Positions 37,642 through 48,477 are shown, counted from the stretch's first letter. The stretch: 64,000 nt of DNA from Streptococcus sanguinis (GCF_001078705.1 NZ_CDMW01000001.1:1915541-1979540), one strand, 5' to 3'. Notes: generated by a model from the sequence alone, not told the origin. A program made the numbers and translations.

Positions 37642-40600
37642 TTACTGACTATAAATTGAATTTCGGAACTCATCTGATTCTTTGAGGTAAGCCTTATAAA
37701 CAGCCTTCTTCAGTTTTTGAACAGGTGTTTCAATGAAATTAAATTTTTGAGCTGTAGTATGACCTGCTTTGATTTGAGCAAGTTCTTCTTTAACAGCTTG
37801 AGCCATCAATTCTCTCAGTTTTTCAGCGTTCTCTATGACCTGAGTTCTGCCATTGTAGTTGATAGAAATCGGTTTGAGCTTACTTAGATTTGCTATTCTC
37901 TCGCTGACTTGTTCTTTCTTAAACTGAGCATAGGATTTTCCTACTAAGATCTGTTCAAAGATGTACTTATCAGACAATGGTTTGTTTTCAGCTTCTGCTT
38001 GGCCTTTATATTGGTTGGATACATATGGCACAAAGCCTTCATAGTATCCTAAAGCAGCCAACAATTCAAAAGCTTGCTTCCTGAAGCTGATATCTCCGCT
38101 CATACCACTATCATTCTCACTTACACCGTAAATCGTATCAAACATATCGACAGTATAGTAACCGTTGGCATCTACCTTGCCAATCCCAGTAAATCCTTTG
38201 ATGAGAAAACGATTCACCACGATATGATGATCAATCAGACTAAAAATATCTGTCAGTTTGCTAGCCTCAGTCTCGGTTAGAGCCTTTGTCTCCTCGCTCT
38301 TATGATTTGGTTTTATGCCTGAATTAGTATAATTTACAGGGCTTCTAGAACCACTGGTTGCAGTTGGCAAGAGTTGCTTAAAGTAGAGCATTTTGTCACT
38401 GGTCGCCAGATTCTTGGTTGCTTCTGCTTCTAGGTAGTCTAAGCTATAGAGGACATCAAAGCTACCGTGCATATAGGTCTTAAGATCTTTTGCAGACTGG
38501 AAGCGGTCTGGCGTCTTATTGTAGAAACTATCTTTCTTACTCTCATCAAAAGTAAAGTTTAAGTTGAAGTGAGTGTCAGTTTCTGGGTAGTAGGAATTTT
38601 CAAACATACCGCGAGCATAGAACTCCGCACCTGTACCATCACGTCTGCCATAATTGTTAAAGAGCACTGTGCGATCCAGCAAGTGGGTCATCTCATGAGA
38701 ATAGGTCGCTGAACCTCGATCATCCAGAACCCTATCCATGAAGTAACGTACACCGGCACCATTTGCCTCAGCACCAACAGTTTGAGCCGGAGAATACATA
38801 CCGAGCGGTGACATGAAATTCTTCACGCCTTGATTGGCATCTGGACCAAACTCTTTTGACCAAGTCGTTTTGATTGTTGCGCCCTTATCATCGGAGTGTT
38901 TTTTCATGGTGTCAACGATTAAACGATTCGTAATCAATTTTGAACGATTGTTTTCTTTGGTGATTCTATAGAGAGTATCTACATAATCCGCCTGACGGTT
39001 TGCGGTCAACTCTACCAGAGCTTTAACTCTTTCTAATTCGGTCTTATATTTAGCCTCATTATTTTTAGCTAAAGTCAAATCCATATACGTTCCGATATTG
39101 CCATAAGTGACTGTCGCAATGTTTGTAATCGCGTAGATGCTCGGTTCTTTTATGTTGACTAAGCCCAAAAGAGTAGCCATATTGTATTGTCTGCGATTCG
39201 TCACTTGCTGAGCTTCTGCGCCGTAGTGAGCTGGTTCAGATGTCAACTTCGTATACAAACCGACATTTTCATCCATGGTTTCTTTTGATTTTTTCTCTAC
39301 AACAATGGCTTTTGTAGCTGTCTTCAGCCAAGTATCGCCATCCATATTTGTGAAGGTTGTCCGATTGTAATCAAGGAAATCCAACAAGCTTCTCTTATCT
39401 GTTATTTTCCAAAAATACTTTTCAAATGTTTTCGGACTATTGGTTAATTTCATTTCATCGTAGGTCATAGAACCCAGATGTTTCAACCAATCCAGGGATG
39501 TCACATCCTTCTTCCCAAAGGAGCTAGGATTGTAAGCTAGGATGTCGCGGATATTCGTGTCTCCGAAATCGATATTGTAAAATCGCTTGATATAAGTTAA
39601 GCCTAAGAGAATTTTTTCCTTATTTTCTTCTAAATCTTGTTTTACTTTTGCCCGATTTTCAGGACTATCACCAAGGACTCTTAAGGTATGAGCTACAACT
39701 TTTTTCAAGTCAGCATCCAAATTCTGCTTGGTTTCCTCTAAAGTCTCTCTAATTGATAGCCTTTCAAGATACTCTTTGCGCAGAGCTTCTTTGACTTCTT
39801 CGTCAGTGATATTCGGCTTAGTTTTCTTCAATTCAATCTTTTTGGTAATAAGATCTCGGGCTAGGTAGGTCGGCTGGAGAGAGGCAGTTAATGTATCATT
39901 CCCCAACAGATCCATCGATTTCATTGCCCTGCTAGCCTGGCTTACATCCACTGCATTTTCCAGCTCAGTATTCGGTGGTAGTTGATGTGGTTTATCATCC
40001 TTTACTCCTATCAAAACCACACGAGGTTTCATGGCCTTGGTTTCAAGAGTCCTTTCCACAGGAGCAGTCAGTTCACCCGTTTGCGAATTTACCGCATAAG
40101 TCCGCATCAGAGTTGATTCACCAGCTTCTCCAGTAGCTTCCACTCTTTCGATATTTTTCTCAAGCGACGGGTCTTTCCGGCGCTCTTCTACGATAGGAAT
40201 CGGTGTGACAATTTTTTCTACATTTCCGATTTTTACCACTTTATCGACCGGAGAAGTCACTTCTTTTTGCTTTTCTGCTGCAGTAACTTGACCTGTTTGA
40301 GTGTTTAGCTGATAGTTTGTCCTAATCTGTTCAGAACCACTCTTTCCATCTAGGGCAATTTCCTGCTTCCCAAAATTCAAACTTGGATCTGCTTGGTAGA
40401 CAGTTTTATTGAGGATTATCTTAGTTTCGATACTTGGTTTTGTGCCCACTAAGATGACTTCATCTACCTTCTCAACCAGTGTTTTCTTAGCACTGGACTC
40501 AGTAATATTTCCGCTCGCTTGATCTCGAGAATAGGTGAAGGTCGTCTCTTCTTTTCCGATGACGCCTTGAATCTTGGTTTTTCTGCTTCCGACTTCCAGG

Positions 40601-42462
40601 GTATTGTCAGCCTCATAGATTGTTCCATACGGAATGCTCTTTGTTTCAACTTTTGGCTGTGGCAGCGATGCTTCCTCCCCTTTAGTACCGACCACGATAA
40701 TCTCAGTCACTGGGGGTGTCGTAACTATATCTGAAATGACTGTACGTTCTTCCCTGCCTTCGACTGTTTTTACCTCTGTCAGCACAGTTCGTTGACCATC
40801 AACTCCCGCTTGAATGACCTTTGTTTGACCTTTTGGCAAATTCGGATCTTCTTGACGACTAGTTGTATAGGCTACAGCTGTTTGCGAAGTTTCCAATTCT
40901 GGCTTGACTGAAACCGGACTGGTCTCACCTTCTTGAGGAGTGTTTGTCGATTCGACTTTAGTACCAACTGCAATAATCTCTGTAACCGGGGCGGTCGTAA
41001 CCGTATCCGAAACGACTGTACGTTCTTCCCTGCCTTCAAGGCTTGTCACTTCTGTTAAAATGGTACGCTGCCCATCAACTCCGGTTTGAACCACGTTTGT
41101 TTGATTGGCCATCAAACTTGAATCTGCTTGCTCAACAGTTACATATGGAATAGATTCTTGCGAAATCTCCAATTCTGGCTTCACTTCAACCAGACTTAGA
41201 TCCCCTTCCTGAGGTATAGACGTTGATTCAACGATTGCATCAGATGCGATGATTTCGGTTACTGGTTCTGTCGTGACAGTATCCGAGACGATGGTGCGTT
41301 CTTGCCTATCTTCGACCGTCGTTACTTCTGTCAAGATGGTACGTTCACCTACCACTCCTGCTTGAACAATTCTCGTTTGGCCGGCAGGCAAGTTCGGATC
41401 TGCTTGTTCAACAGTTGGATAAGGTACAGCTTCTCTCGATACCTCTAATTCTGGCCGGACTTCAATCAGATTTGAAACACCTTCTTGGGGAATAGCGGTT
41501 GATTCAACTTTAGTTCCCACTGCAATGATTTCGGTTACTGGTTCTGTCGTGACTGTATCCGAAACCACTTTTCTTTCTTGCTTGCCGTCAACTATTTTGA
41601 CCTCTGTCAAAATAGTCCGTTCACCAGCAAGTCCCGCTTGAAGGATTCTTGTTTGACCCGCAGGTAAAGTAGGGTCTTCCTGCTCAACTGTTGAATAAGA
41701 AACAGGTTCTTTCGAACTCTCCAACTCAGGCTTAACCTCAATGAGATTTAAAGCACCTTCCTGAGGGATAGATGTCCTTTCTACACTTGGGGTCTGAGAT
41801 AAACTTGTTCCTGATGCCAAATCAGATACTAATCCCCGTGTTTCCTCCGGAGCTAAAGCCGGCTGTGTATTTGATGTTGGAAGCTGAGCTGAAGCTTTCT
41901 CGCCAGCTTCTATTTCAAAATAATAACCTGTAAACTCATATCCCTCTATCTTTTCTGGACTCGGCAAAAAATGTCCTTCTATGGTTTTTACGAGAGCAGG
42001 TTTTAGTTCTGTTAAATGTTCCAAAGCAGAAATTGATGTAATTCCACCACCTAGAGCCATTGCTGTGACAAGGAAGAAAGCTTTGCCTTTTTTCTTCTTG
42101 ACCAAAGTCAAAGACACCAGCAAGATCCCCATACCAAGCACTGGAACCAATTCATTTAAGGAAAGACCTGTATTTGGCAAATGATTGGCAGTCTTGCGAT
42201 AGATAAAATAATAGTTTCTTCCTTCTTCTACTTTAATCTTGTTCTCTTCAAATCTTCGTAGCTCCGCCTTCAATGTATCAGGCAAACTCTTGTCTTCTAC
42301 ATAATGAGTAGATACTAAACGAGGAAACTGCTCATCTGCAGCTACAGACTCCGCTCTTATTGCAGCAAAAAACAAACTTGTTCCCAATAAGACAGAACAA
42401 GTTCCTATGGCGTACTTTCTCAAGGAAAAACGATGTTTTTCCTTGAATAAATCCTTTTTCAT
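37642..42462 (-). CDS. Zinc metalloprotease of the Zmp/IgA1 protease (M26) family
   Basis: This is a cell-surface protease of 1606 residues. In order it has a YSIRK-like signal (F-S-L-R-K-Y-A-I-G, 12-20); the N-terminal LPNTG at 95-99 with hydrophobic segments and a K-K-K-K-G-K patch, typical of Zmp proteins; seven G5-like repeats from about 215 to 830, the first four nearly identical; a helical region; and the peptidase domain with H-E-M-T-H at 1256-1260 and a downstream glutamate in G-A-E-F-Y. Substrates of relatives include human IgA1 and mucins; which applies here cannot be told. The ATG at 42462 follows GGAG by 6 nt. Confidence 0.92.
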   Translation of the reverse strand: MKKDLFKEKHRFSLRKYAIGTCSVLLGTSLFFAAIRAESVAADEQFPRLVSTHYVEDKSLPDTLKAELRRFEENKIKVEEGRNYYFIYRKTANHLPNTGLSLNELVPVLGMGILLVSLTLVKKKKGKAFFLVTAMALGGGITSISALEHLTELKPALVKTIEGHFLPSPEKIEGYEFTGYYFEIEAGEKASAQLPTSNTQPALAPEETRGLVSDLASGTSLSQTPSVERTSIPQEGALNLIEVKPELESSKEPVSYSTVEQEDPTLPAGQTRILQAGLAGERTILTEVKIVDGKQERKVVSDTVTTEPVTEIIAVGTKVESTAIPQEGVSNLIEVRPELEVSREAVPYPTVEQADPNLPAGQTRIVQAGVVGERTILTEVTTVEDRQERTIVSDTVTTEPVTEIIASDAIVESTSIPQEGDLSLVEVKPELEISQESIPYVTVEQADSSLMANQTNVVQTGVDGQRTILTEVTSLEGREERTVVSDTVTTAPVTEIIAVGTKVESTNTPQEGETSPVSVKPELETSQTAVAYTTSRQEDPNLPKGQTKVIQAGVDGQRTVLTEVKTVEGREERTVISDIVTTPPVTEIIVVGTKGEEASLPQPKVETKSIPYGTIYEADNTLEVGSRKTKIQGVIGKEETTFTYSRDQASGNITESSAKKTLVEKVDEVILVGTKPSIETKIILNKTVYQADPSLNFGKQEIALDGKSGSEQIRTNYQLNTQTGQVTAAEKQKEVTSPVDKVVKIGNVEKIVTPIPIVEERRKDPSLEKNIERVEATGEAGESTLMRTYAVNSQTGELTAPVERTLETKAMKPRVVLIGVKDDKPHQLPPNTELENAVDVSQASRAMKSMDLLGNDTLTASLQPTYLARDLITKKIELKKTKPNITDEEVKEALRKEYLERLSIRETLEETKQNLDADLKKVVAHTLRVLGDSPENRAKVKQDLEENKEKILLGLTYIKRFYNIDFGDTNIRDILAYNPSSFGKKDVTSLDWLKHLGSMTYDEMKLTNSPKTFEKYFWKITDKRSLLDFLDYNRTTFTNMDGDTWLKTATKAIVVEKKSKETMDENVGLYTKLTSEPAHYGAEAQQVTNRRQYNMATLLGLVNIKEPSIYAITNIATVTYGNIGTYMDLTLAKNNEAKYKTELERVKALVELTANRQADYVDTLYRITKENNRSKLITNRLIVDTMKKHSDDKGATIKTTWSKEFGPDANQGVKNFMSPLGMYSPAQTVGAEANGAGVRYFMDRVLDDRGSATYSHEMTHLLDRTVLFNNYGRRDGTGAEFYARGMFENSYYPETDTHFNLNFTFDESKKDSFYNKTPDRFQSAKDLKTYMHGSFDVLYSLDYLEAEATKNLATSDKMLYFKQLLPTATSGSRSPVNYTNSGIKPNHKSEETKALTETEASKLTDIFSLIDHHIVVNRFLIKGFTGIGKVDANGYYTVDMFDTIYGVSENDSGMSGDISFRKQAFELLAALGYYEGFVPYVSNQYKGQAEAENKPLSDKYIFEQILVGKSYAQFKKEQVSERIANLSKLKPISINYNGRTQVIENAEKLRELMAQAVKEELAQIKAGHTTAQKFNFIETPVQKLKKAVYKAYLKESDEFRNSIYSQ
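40690..41810 (-). repeat. Tandem G5-domain coding repeats in zmp
   Basis: Four units of about 276 bases encode S-x-P-Q-E-G, then K/R-P-E-L-E, then T-V-S-D-T-V-T-T-x-P-V-T-E-I-I. They are close enough for slippage or recombination to change copy number. Three more diverged units follow towards the C-terminus. Confidence 0.75.
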
Positions 42463-42582
42463 TATAGTCTCCATTATCCTTACTTATTCTTCTCTAGTAT
42501 ACCAAAAATATCAGTCATACACAAAGAAATTCAAGCAATAACCTGTACTTTTCTATTATCCCTATTTATCATCTTGGACAAT

Positions 42583-42624
42583 AAAAAACGCCTCAAAAGT
42601 TTTAACTTTTTGAGGCATTTTTTT
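42583..42624 (-). terminator. Terminator after fusA
   Basis: GCCTCAAAAAGT and ACTTTTGAGGC pair with a 4-nt loop, followed on the minus strand by TTTTTTATTG. Confidence 0.85.
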
Positions 42625-42662
42625 AATTCAAATCCCTTTAAAAAGGATTCTAGATTCAGCTA

Positions 42663-44744
42663 TTAAGCTTCACCTTTGTTTTTCTTAATGATTTCTTCTT
42701 GTACTGACTTAGGTACATCTTCGTAGTGGTCAAATACCATCATGAAAGTACCGCGTCCTTGTGATGCTGAACGAAGAACTGTCGCATAACCGAACATTTC
42801 AGCAAGTGGCACATAGGCACGAACGATTTGGCTGTTACCATGCGCTTCCATACCATCAACACGTCCGCGACGAGCTGTTACGTGCCCCATAACATCACCA
42901 AGGTTTTCTTCAGGAACAGTGATTGTTACCAACATCATTGGCTCAAGGATAGCTGGCTGTGCAGTCTTAGCCGCTTCTTTCAATGCAAGTGAAGCCGCAA
43001 CCTTGAAGGCCGTTTCAGATGAGTCGACATCGTGGTATGAACCATCGTAAAGTTTAGCTTTCACGTCAACGATTGGGTAACCAGCAAGGACACCGTTCGC
43101 CATTGACTCAACCAAACCTTTTTCTACCGCAGGGATGAATTCACGTGGAACCACACCACCGACGATAGCATTTTCAAACTCGAAGCCTTTTCCTTCTTCA
43201 TTTGGTGTAAACTCGATCCAAACATCACCGAATTGACCTTTACCACCAGATTGGCGTTTGAAGAATCCACGAGCTTGAGTAGAAGCGCGGAATGTTTCAC
43301 GGTAAGATACTTGAGGAGCACCTACGTTTGCTTCAACCTTGAACTCACGACGCATACGGTCAACAAGGACATCCAAGTGAAGCTCACCCATACCAGAGAT
43401 AACTGTTTCACCAGTTTCAACGTTTGTTTCAACACGGAAAGTTGGATCTTCTTCAGCTAGTTTTTGCAATGCAACGCCCATCTTGTCTTGGTCAGCCTTA
43501 GACTTAGGCTCAACCATCAATTGGATAACTGGTTCTGGAACATTGATAGACTCAAGGATGATTTTAGCTTTTTCATCTGTCAATGAGTCACCAGTAGTTG
43601 TATCTTTCAAACCTACGGCAGCAGCGATATCACCAGCGTATACTGTTTCGATTTCATTACGGCTGTTGGCGTGCATTTGCAGGATACGTCCGATACGCTC
43701 ACGTTTACCTTTAGAAGTGTTCAATACATATGAACCGCTGTTCAAGACACCTGAGTAAACACGGAAGAAAGTCAAACGACCTACGAATGGGTCAGTCATG
43801 ATCTTGAAGGCAAGAGCTGCAAATGGCTCTTCATCAGATGCAGGACGAGTTTCTTCTTCTTCTGTATCTGGGTTGATACCTTTGATTGCTGGGATGTCAA
43901 GTGGGCTTGGCAAGTAGTCAATAACTGCATCAAGCATCAACTGAACACCCTTGTTCTTAAAGGCAGAACCACACAATACTGGGAAGAATTCAACGTTGAT
44001 AGTCGCACGGCGGATACCAGCCTTCAATTCGTCAGTTGTGATTTCTTCACCTTCAAGGTATTTCATCATCAATTCTTCATCAGTTTCAGCAACTGCTTCC
44101 ACCAATTTTTCACGGTATTCTTGCGCTTGCTCAAGGTATTCAGCTGGGATATCTTCTTCCAAAATATCTGTACCAAGGTCGTTAGTATAGATTTCAGCCT
44201 TCATCTTGATCAAGTCAATAATTCCGCGGAAGTCATCTTCTGAACCAATTGGCAATTGGATTGGATGAGCGTTTGCTTGAAGACGATCATGCAAAGTGCT
44301 TACTGAGTAAAGGAAGTCAGCACCAATCTTGTCCATCTTGTTAGCAAATACGATACGAGGAACTCCGTACTCAGTTGCTTGGCGCCAAACTGTTTCAGTT
44401 TGAGGCTCAACACCTGATTGTGAGTCAAGAACGGTAACCGCACCGTCCAAGACACGAAGAGAACGTTGTACTTCGATTGTGAAGTCCACGTGTCCCGGTG
44501 TGTCGATGATGTTTACGCGGTGGTTGTTCCATTGAGCTGTTGTCGCAGCAGATGTGATAGTGATACCACGCTCTTGCTCTTGCTCCATCCAGTCCATTTG
44601 TGACGCACCTTCGTGAGTTTCACCGATTTTGTGGATTTTACCAGTGTAGTAAAGAATACGCTCAGTTGTTGTTGTTTTACCAGCATCGACATGGGCCATG
44701 ATACCGATATTACGAGTTTTTTCAAGTGAAAATTCGCGAGCCAT
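42663..44744 (-). CDS. fusA: Elongation factor G
   Basis: This GTPase drives ribosomal translocation. The 693-residue protein has the G1 [10 protein letters not shown] motif near residue 17, D-T-P-G-H near 81, N-K-M-D near 135, and domains II-V in the normal order. Codon use is strongly biased. It lies 275 bases after rpsG and behind a terminator-like hairpin, but has its own -10 TATAAT at 44780-44785, so it is probably transcribed both by read-through and alone. Confidence 0.98.
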   Translation of the reverse strand: MAREFSLEKTRNIGIMAHVDAGKTTTTERILYYTGKIHKIGETHEGASQMDWMEQEQERGITITSAATTAQWNNHRVNIIDTPGHVDFTIEVQRSLRVLDGAVTVLDSQSGVEPQTETVWRQATEYGVPRIVFANKMDKIGADFLYSVSTLHDRLQANAHPIQLPIGSEDDFRGIIDLIKMKAEIYTNDLGTDILEEDIPAEYLEQAQEYREKLVEAVAETDEELMMKYLEGEEITTDELKAGIRRATINVEFFPVLCGSAFKNKGVQLMLDAVIDYLPSPLDIPAIKGINPDTEEEETRPASDEEPFAALAFKIMTDPFVGRLTFFRVYSGVLNSGSYVLNTSKGKRERIGRILQMHANSRNEIETVYAGDIAAAVGLKDTTTGDSLTDEKAKIILESINVPEPVIQLMVEPKSKADQDKMGVALQKLAEEDPTFRVETNVETGETVISGMGELHLDVLVDRMRREFKVEANVGAPQVSYRETFRASTQARGFFKRQSGGKGQFGDVWIEFTPNEEGKGFEFENAIVGGVVPREFIPAVEKGLVESMANGVLAGYPIVDVKAKLYDGSYHDVDSSETAFKVAASLALKEAAKTAQPAILEPMMLVTITVPEENLGDVMGHVTARRGRVDGMEAHGNSQIVRAYVPLAEMFGYATVLRSASQGRGTFMMVFDHYEDVPKSVQEEIIKKNKGEA

Positions 44745-44796
44745 TTGGTTATTTCTCCTATTAATTTATTTTACAGTTTATTATAACATTATTTAG

Positions 44797-44825
44797 CAAA
44801 AACGGATAGGCAGGACCTACCCGTT
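44797..44825 (-). terminator. Terminator or attenuator between rpsG and fusA
   Basis: AACGG-TAGG and CCTA-CCGTT pair with a one-base internal mismatch around 5 nt, followed on the minus strand by TTTG. Confidence 0.55.
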
Positions 44826-45019
44826 CTCAATGCTTATCTTGTTTTTGTTGGTTTCAACTTGTAGATAAGTTGAATTGAACTCGGGCTAAAAGCTCGACTT
44901 AGCCTATTTGAGCTCAAGCTAAAAGTCTGGAGAAAAAGATGAATCTCATTGGTTGCAGTCGCAACCTGCTTCGATTCCCTATTTTCTCTGGGACTTTCTT
45001 AACGCTTTCGCATCCTATA

Positions 45020-45490
45020 TTACCAACGGAAGTGTGCGAAGGCACGGTTAGCTTCTGCCATACGGTGAGTGTCTTCACGTTTCTTAACAGCTGCACCAGT
45101 GTTGTTAGATGCATCCAAGATTTCTTTTGCAAGACGGTCAACCATTGTGTGCTCACCACGTTGACGAGCAATCGTTACCAACCAGCGAAGTCCAAGTGTT
45201 GTACGACGTTCTGGACGAACTTCAACCGGAACTTGGTAGTTTGAACCACCGACACGGCGAGCACGAACTTCAAGTACAGGCATGATGTTTTCCATAGCTG
45301 TTTCAAATACTTCCAGCGCATCGTTTCCAGTTGCTTCTTTGATTTGGTCAAAAGCTCCATAAACGATAGAAGCCGCTGTACCACGCTTACCATCAAGCAT
45401 AACGCGGTTGATAAGACGAGTAACTAATTTTGAATTGTAAAGCGGATCTGGCAATACTTCGCGCTTAGGCGCTTGGTTTTTACGACTCAT
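45020..45490 (-). CDS. rpsG: 30S ribosomal protein S7
   Basis: This is the primary rRNA-binding protein of the small-subunit head, 156 residues, with the conserved start M-S-R-K-N[11 protein letters not shown] and end A-H-F-R-W. It follows rpsL by 19 bases in the universal str operon order. Confidence 0.98.
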   Translation of the reverse strand: MSRKNQAPKREVLPDPLYNSKLVTRLINRVMLDGKRGTAASIVYGAFDQIKEATGNDALEVFETAMENIMPVLEVRARRVGGSNYQVPVEVRPERRTTLGLRWLVTIARQRGEHTMVDRLAKEILDASNNTGAAVKKREDTHRMAEANRAFAHFRW

Positions 45491-45509
45491 TTATCTTTCT
45501 CCCCTTTCC

Positions 45510-45923
45510 TTATGCTTTTGGTTTTTTAGTACCGTATTTAGAACGGCCTTGTTTACGATCAGTAACACCTGCTGTATCAAGTGCACCGCGGACGATATGG
45601 TAACGTACCCCTGGAAGGTCTTTTACACGTCCACCACGAAGAAGCACCACGCTGTGCTCTTGCAGGTTGTGTCCGATACCTGGAATGTAAGCTGTAACTT
45701 CAATCAGGTTGCTCAGACGTACACGGGCAAATTTACGAAGGGCAGAGTTCGGTTTCTTAGGTGTCATAGTTCCGACACGGGTTGCAACTCCACGTTTTTG
45801 CGGTGAAGATACGTTTGTTTGAACTTTTTTATGGCTGTTGTAACCAACGTTCAAAGCTGGTGATTTAGATTTTTCTACTTTTGATTTACGCGGTTTGCGA
45901 ACCAATTGGTTAATTGTAGGCAT
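45510..45923 (-). CDS. rpsL: 30S ribosomal protein S12
   Basis: This decoding-centre protein has 137 residues. [11 protein letters not shown] and R-V-K-D-L-P-G-V-R keep the wild-type residues at the two sites where streptomycin-resistance changes usually arise. It is first in the rpsL-rpsG-fusA order. Confidence 0.98.
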   Translation of the reverse strand: MPTINQLVRKPRKSKVEKSKSPALNVGYNSHKKVQTNVSSPQKRGVATRVGTMTPKKPNSALRKFARVRLSNLIEVTAYIPGIGHNLQEHSVVLLRGGRVKDLPGVRYHIVRGALDTAGVTDRKQGRSKYGTKKPKA

Positions 45924-46059
45924 CTACATTCTCCTGTATTTTTTTAATTTTGGTGATGATACACTTGGTGACAGCTACCATCTGCGTGTACTTTTGCAAC
46001 ATTTGTCAGCACGTCTCTGTACACTTTTGAGAGACCAAAAGTAAAAAGTACCGTCTATC

Positions 46060-46088
46060 ATTATAGCACGACGATACTTTTCTGTCAA
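46060..46088 (-). promoter_or_regulatory. Consensus promoter of rpsL
   Basis: On the minus strand, -35 TTGACA (46083-46088), a 17-nt spacer and -10 TATAAT (46060-46065) form a full consensus promoter. It gives a leader of about 130 bases before rpsL. Confidence 0.85.
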
Positions 46089-46138
46089 TACATTTTTTCT
46101 ATTTTAAGCCTATCTATGCTTATTAGATTGCTGCCAAC

Positions 46139-46603
46139 TTATTGCTGCGGCTGAGCCGCTGCTTCTTCTGGTGTAGCAACTGAATTTTCATAAACACCAG
46201 CCTGAGCCCCTTCTGGGTCAATCAGGACAGCTATTGCATGAATACGGCTTTGGAATCTAGCCTTAGTAGCTGCATCTTTGACCTTCTCTGCTGCAGTCTT
46301 AGCTAGCTGCAAATCTTCCAAAGTTTGCATGGTTTCAAGCTGTTTAACTGCTTCTTCTGCGGCCTGAACTGCTTGCTCCTCTTCCTGGATTTCTTTTTCC
46401 TGTGCTTCTTTTTGAGCAGAAGACAGTTGCAAGGAAGAGCTGCTTGATGCGATGCTGGCAGCTGAACTAACTGAATTTCTGTTGGAATTAGACTGTCCCT
46501 GCACCAAAATCATGCCAGTAATCAGAATTCCAAATAAAATCGACAATACTCCTAAACGAATCCACAGCGGACTGTGGTCAAACTTTTCTAAAACTGTTTT
46601 CAT
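46139..46603 (-). CDS. Membrane-anchored helical protein of unknown function
   Basis: The 154-residue protein has one transmembrane helix at 16-35 after a short cytoplasmic part, a Ser-rich linker, then a long Glu/Gln/Ala coiled coil (60-125) and a Pro/Gln-rich end. The topology predicts an outer coiled-coil domain. It lies 21 bases after purR and is probably co-transcribed. The family is known in streptococci at this site but I cannot name a function. Confidence 0.7.
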   Translation of the reverse strand: MKTVLEKFDHSPLWIRLGVLSILFGILITGMILVQGQSNSNRNSVSSAASIASSSSSLQLSSAQKEAQEKEIQEEEQAVQAAEEAVKQLETMQTLEDLQLAKTAAEKVKDAATKARFQSRIHAIAVLIDPEGAQAGVYENSVATPEEAAAQPQQ

Positions 46604-46624
46604 CTATAATCTCCGCCCTTTTCC

Positions 46625-47440
46625 CTAATCAAAAATATTTCCAATTTCCACATCAATGGTATTCGCCTTGACATCAATATTGGTTACTTTCAAGAGCGAT
46701 TTATAGTCCAGATAATCGCGATTGGCCTGTGCATTGTCTGCAAAGACAGCTACACCTGCCAGCTCAGAGTCGAACTCAGATAAGAGGCTAATCATCCCTG
46801 TAATAGTCCCCCCACCTTTGAGGAAGTCATCCACAATCAAGACACGGCTGCCGGCCTTTAGGCTGCGCTTGGACAAGAACATCTTTTCAATACGATCTCC
46901 GCTGGAGCCTGATACGTAGTTGACACTGACCGTTGATCCTTCTGTAATCTTTAAATCCCGACGAACGATGACAAAAGGCACATTGAGAACATTAGCTACT
47001 GCATTGGCCAAAGGAACACCCTTAGTAGCAACCGTCATGACAGCATCAATCTGTTGATCTTTAAAGCTCTTGGCAATGATCCGTCCGATATTATTCAAAA
47101 TGGATGGAGTACTGAGCAGATCAGATAGGTAAATGTAGCCCCCCGGAAGAATCCGATTGCTTTCAGACAGTTGATCACAAAGACCTTGCACAATGGTCTT
47201 AGCTTCTGTATCGGAGATGGACGGGCTAAAAATGACTCCTCCACCGGCACCAGTAATCGTTTCAATGGTCCCAATTTCAATCTCTTCAAAGGCTCGCTTA
47301 ATAATGACAATATCTTCTGAAATAGAAGATTTGGCAGATTCGTATTTTTCTGCAAATGTATTTAAGCTCGTTAATTCATAAGGATGGTTAATCAAATAAT
47401 TAGAAATAACCACCATACGCTCACTTCTTCTTAATTTCAT
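46625..47440 (-). CDS. purR: Purine operon regulator PurR
   Basis: The 271-residue protein has an N-terminal winged helix (K-L-R-R-S-E-R-M-V-V start) and a C-terminal phosphoribosyltransferase-like domain with the PRPP loop V-L-I-V-D-D-F-L-K-G-G-G-T near residue 197. It senses PRPP and controls purine genes, acting as an activator in lactococci. B. subtilis PurR starts at the matching methionine, so ATG 47440 is chosen over 47470 despite a weak GGTGA ribosome site. Confidence 0.95.
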   Translation of the reverse strand: MKLRRSERMVVISNYLINHPYELTSLNTFAEKYESAKSSISEDIVIIKRAFEEIEIGTIETITGAGGGVIFSPSISDTEAKTIVQGLCDQLSESNRILPGGYIYLSDLLSTPSILNNIGRIIAKSFKDQQIDAVMTVATKGVPLANAVANVLNVPFVIVRRDLKITEGSTVSVNYVSGSSGDRIEKMFLSKRSLKAGSRVLIVDDFLKGGGTITGMISLLSEFDSELAGVAVFADNAQANRDYLDYKSLLKVTNIDVKANTIDVEIGNIFD

Positions 47441-47468
47441 TTTTTCACCAATTAAAGTTATTTTATTC

Positions 47469-47532
47469 ATTATACCATAACAGAAACAAAAAAACGAACA
47501 TTCTTTTCCAAGTAATGTCCATTTTTCGTATT
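47469..47532 (-). promoter_or_regulatory. purR promoter with paired PurBox-like sites
   Basis: On the minus strand a -10 TATAAT lies at 47469-47474. AAAAACGAACATT (plus strand, 47490-47502) matches the PurBox consensus with one mismatch. A weaker inverted copy, AATACGAAAAATG on the minus strand (47520-47532), lies 17 bases away, the usual PurBox spacing. This points to autoregulation. Confidence 0.55.
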
Positions 47533-48477
47533 TTACTGTTCAAGTTTTGGTTTGTAGAAAGAACGGCCTTCAAGAGCGAATATTTTATTGCTCATTTCAC
47601 CTGGATCTACAAGTCCTAAGGCAGCAGTCATCATCATCATCTCCGCATCCAGATTATCAATCATGTGCAGAATTTCTGCCTCCATAATCTTAGGCCGGAC
47701 AGGACTGCCATATTCCAAGAGACCGTGGTGGCTGAGAAGGACATGGCGCAGTACGATTACTTCTTCCTTGCTATCATCAATTTTCAGCTCCATCAAGGTC
47801 TTGGTCAGTTCTTCATCAATCAAAGCGATGTGGCCAATCAAATTGCCTCGCACGGTATACTCCGTATTTTCCGGACCGCTGAGCTCAATGACCTTGGCCA
47901 AATCATGAAGCATGATCCCAGCAAAGAGCAAGCTTTTATTAAGCTGAGGATAAATGTCTCCGATAACATCTGCTAGCTTGACCATAGTAGCGGTATGAAA
48001 GGCTAGACCAGACTCAAAAGCATGGTGATTGGTCTTGGCAGCTGGATAAGAATAAAACTCCTTGTCATACTTGCCATAAAGAGAGCGGACCACGCGCTGC
48101 CAGACCGAATTTTCAATCTTGAAAATCATCTGAGATAAATAGTCTCGAATTTCTTTCTGGTCTACTGGCGGTTTTTCCTTGAAATCCGCTGGATCATTGG
48201 GCTCTCCAGCCTTAGGAAGGCGCAGGGTTAATTGATTGACCTGAGGCGTGTTATTGTAAACTTCCCGTCGACCTTGCATGTGCACAACCTTGCCAGCTGT
48301 AAATTCTTCAACATTGTGCGGCTGAGCATCCCAGAGTTTTCCTTCGATGACTCCTGTATCATCTTGGAAGGTAAAAGCCAGATAATTTTTCCCAGCCCTT
48401 GTCTGACGGACTTCTGCTGACTTGATCAGATAGAAACCTTCAAACAGTTCATCTTTTTTCATTTGATTAATCTTCAT
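47533..48477 (-). CDS. yhaM: 3'-5' exoribonuclease YhaM (Cbf1)
   Basis: This RNA-degrading enzyme of Firmicutes has 314 residues. The N-terminal OB fold binds nucleic acid (residues 1-110), and an HD domain carries H-H-A-F-E-S-G near residue 155 and the metal motif M-L-H-D-L-A-K near 190. The ATG at 48477 lies inside the last codons of rmuC in another frame, giving an 11-base overlap. Confidence 0.93.
   Translation of the reverse strand: MKINQMKKDELFEGFYLIKSAEVRQTRAGKNYLAFTFQDDTGVIEGKLWDAQPHNVEEFTAGKVVHMQGRREVYNNTPQVNQLTLRLPKAGEPNDPADFKEKPPVDQKEIRDYLSQMIFKIENSVWQRVVRSLYGKYDKEFYSYPAAKTNHHAFESGLAFHTATMVKLADVIGDIYPQLNKSLLFAGIMLHDLAKVIELSGPENTEYTVRGNLIGHIALIDEELTKTLMELKIDDSKEEVIVLRHVLLSHHGLLEYGSPVRPKIMEAEILHMIDNLDAEMMMMTAALGLVDPGEMSNKIFALEGRSFYKPKLEQ

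Noticed and set aside
40690-41810. Regular repeats that could suggest a CRISPR array
   Set aside because: The repeats are coding G5 units of about 276 bases; no short repeat-spacer pattern or cas gene is present anywhere in the window.
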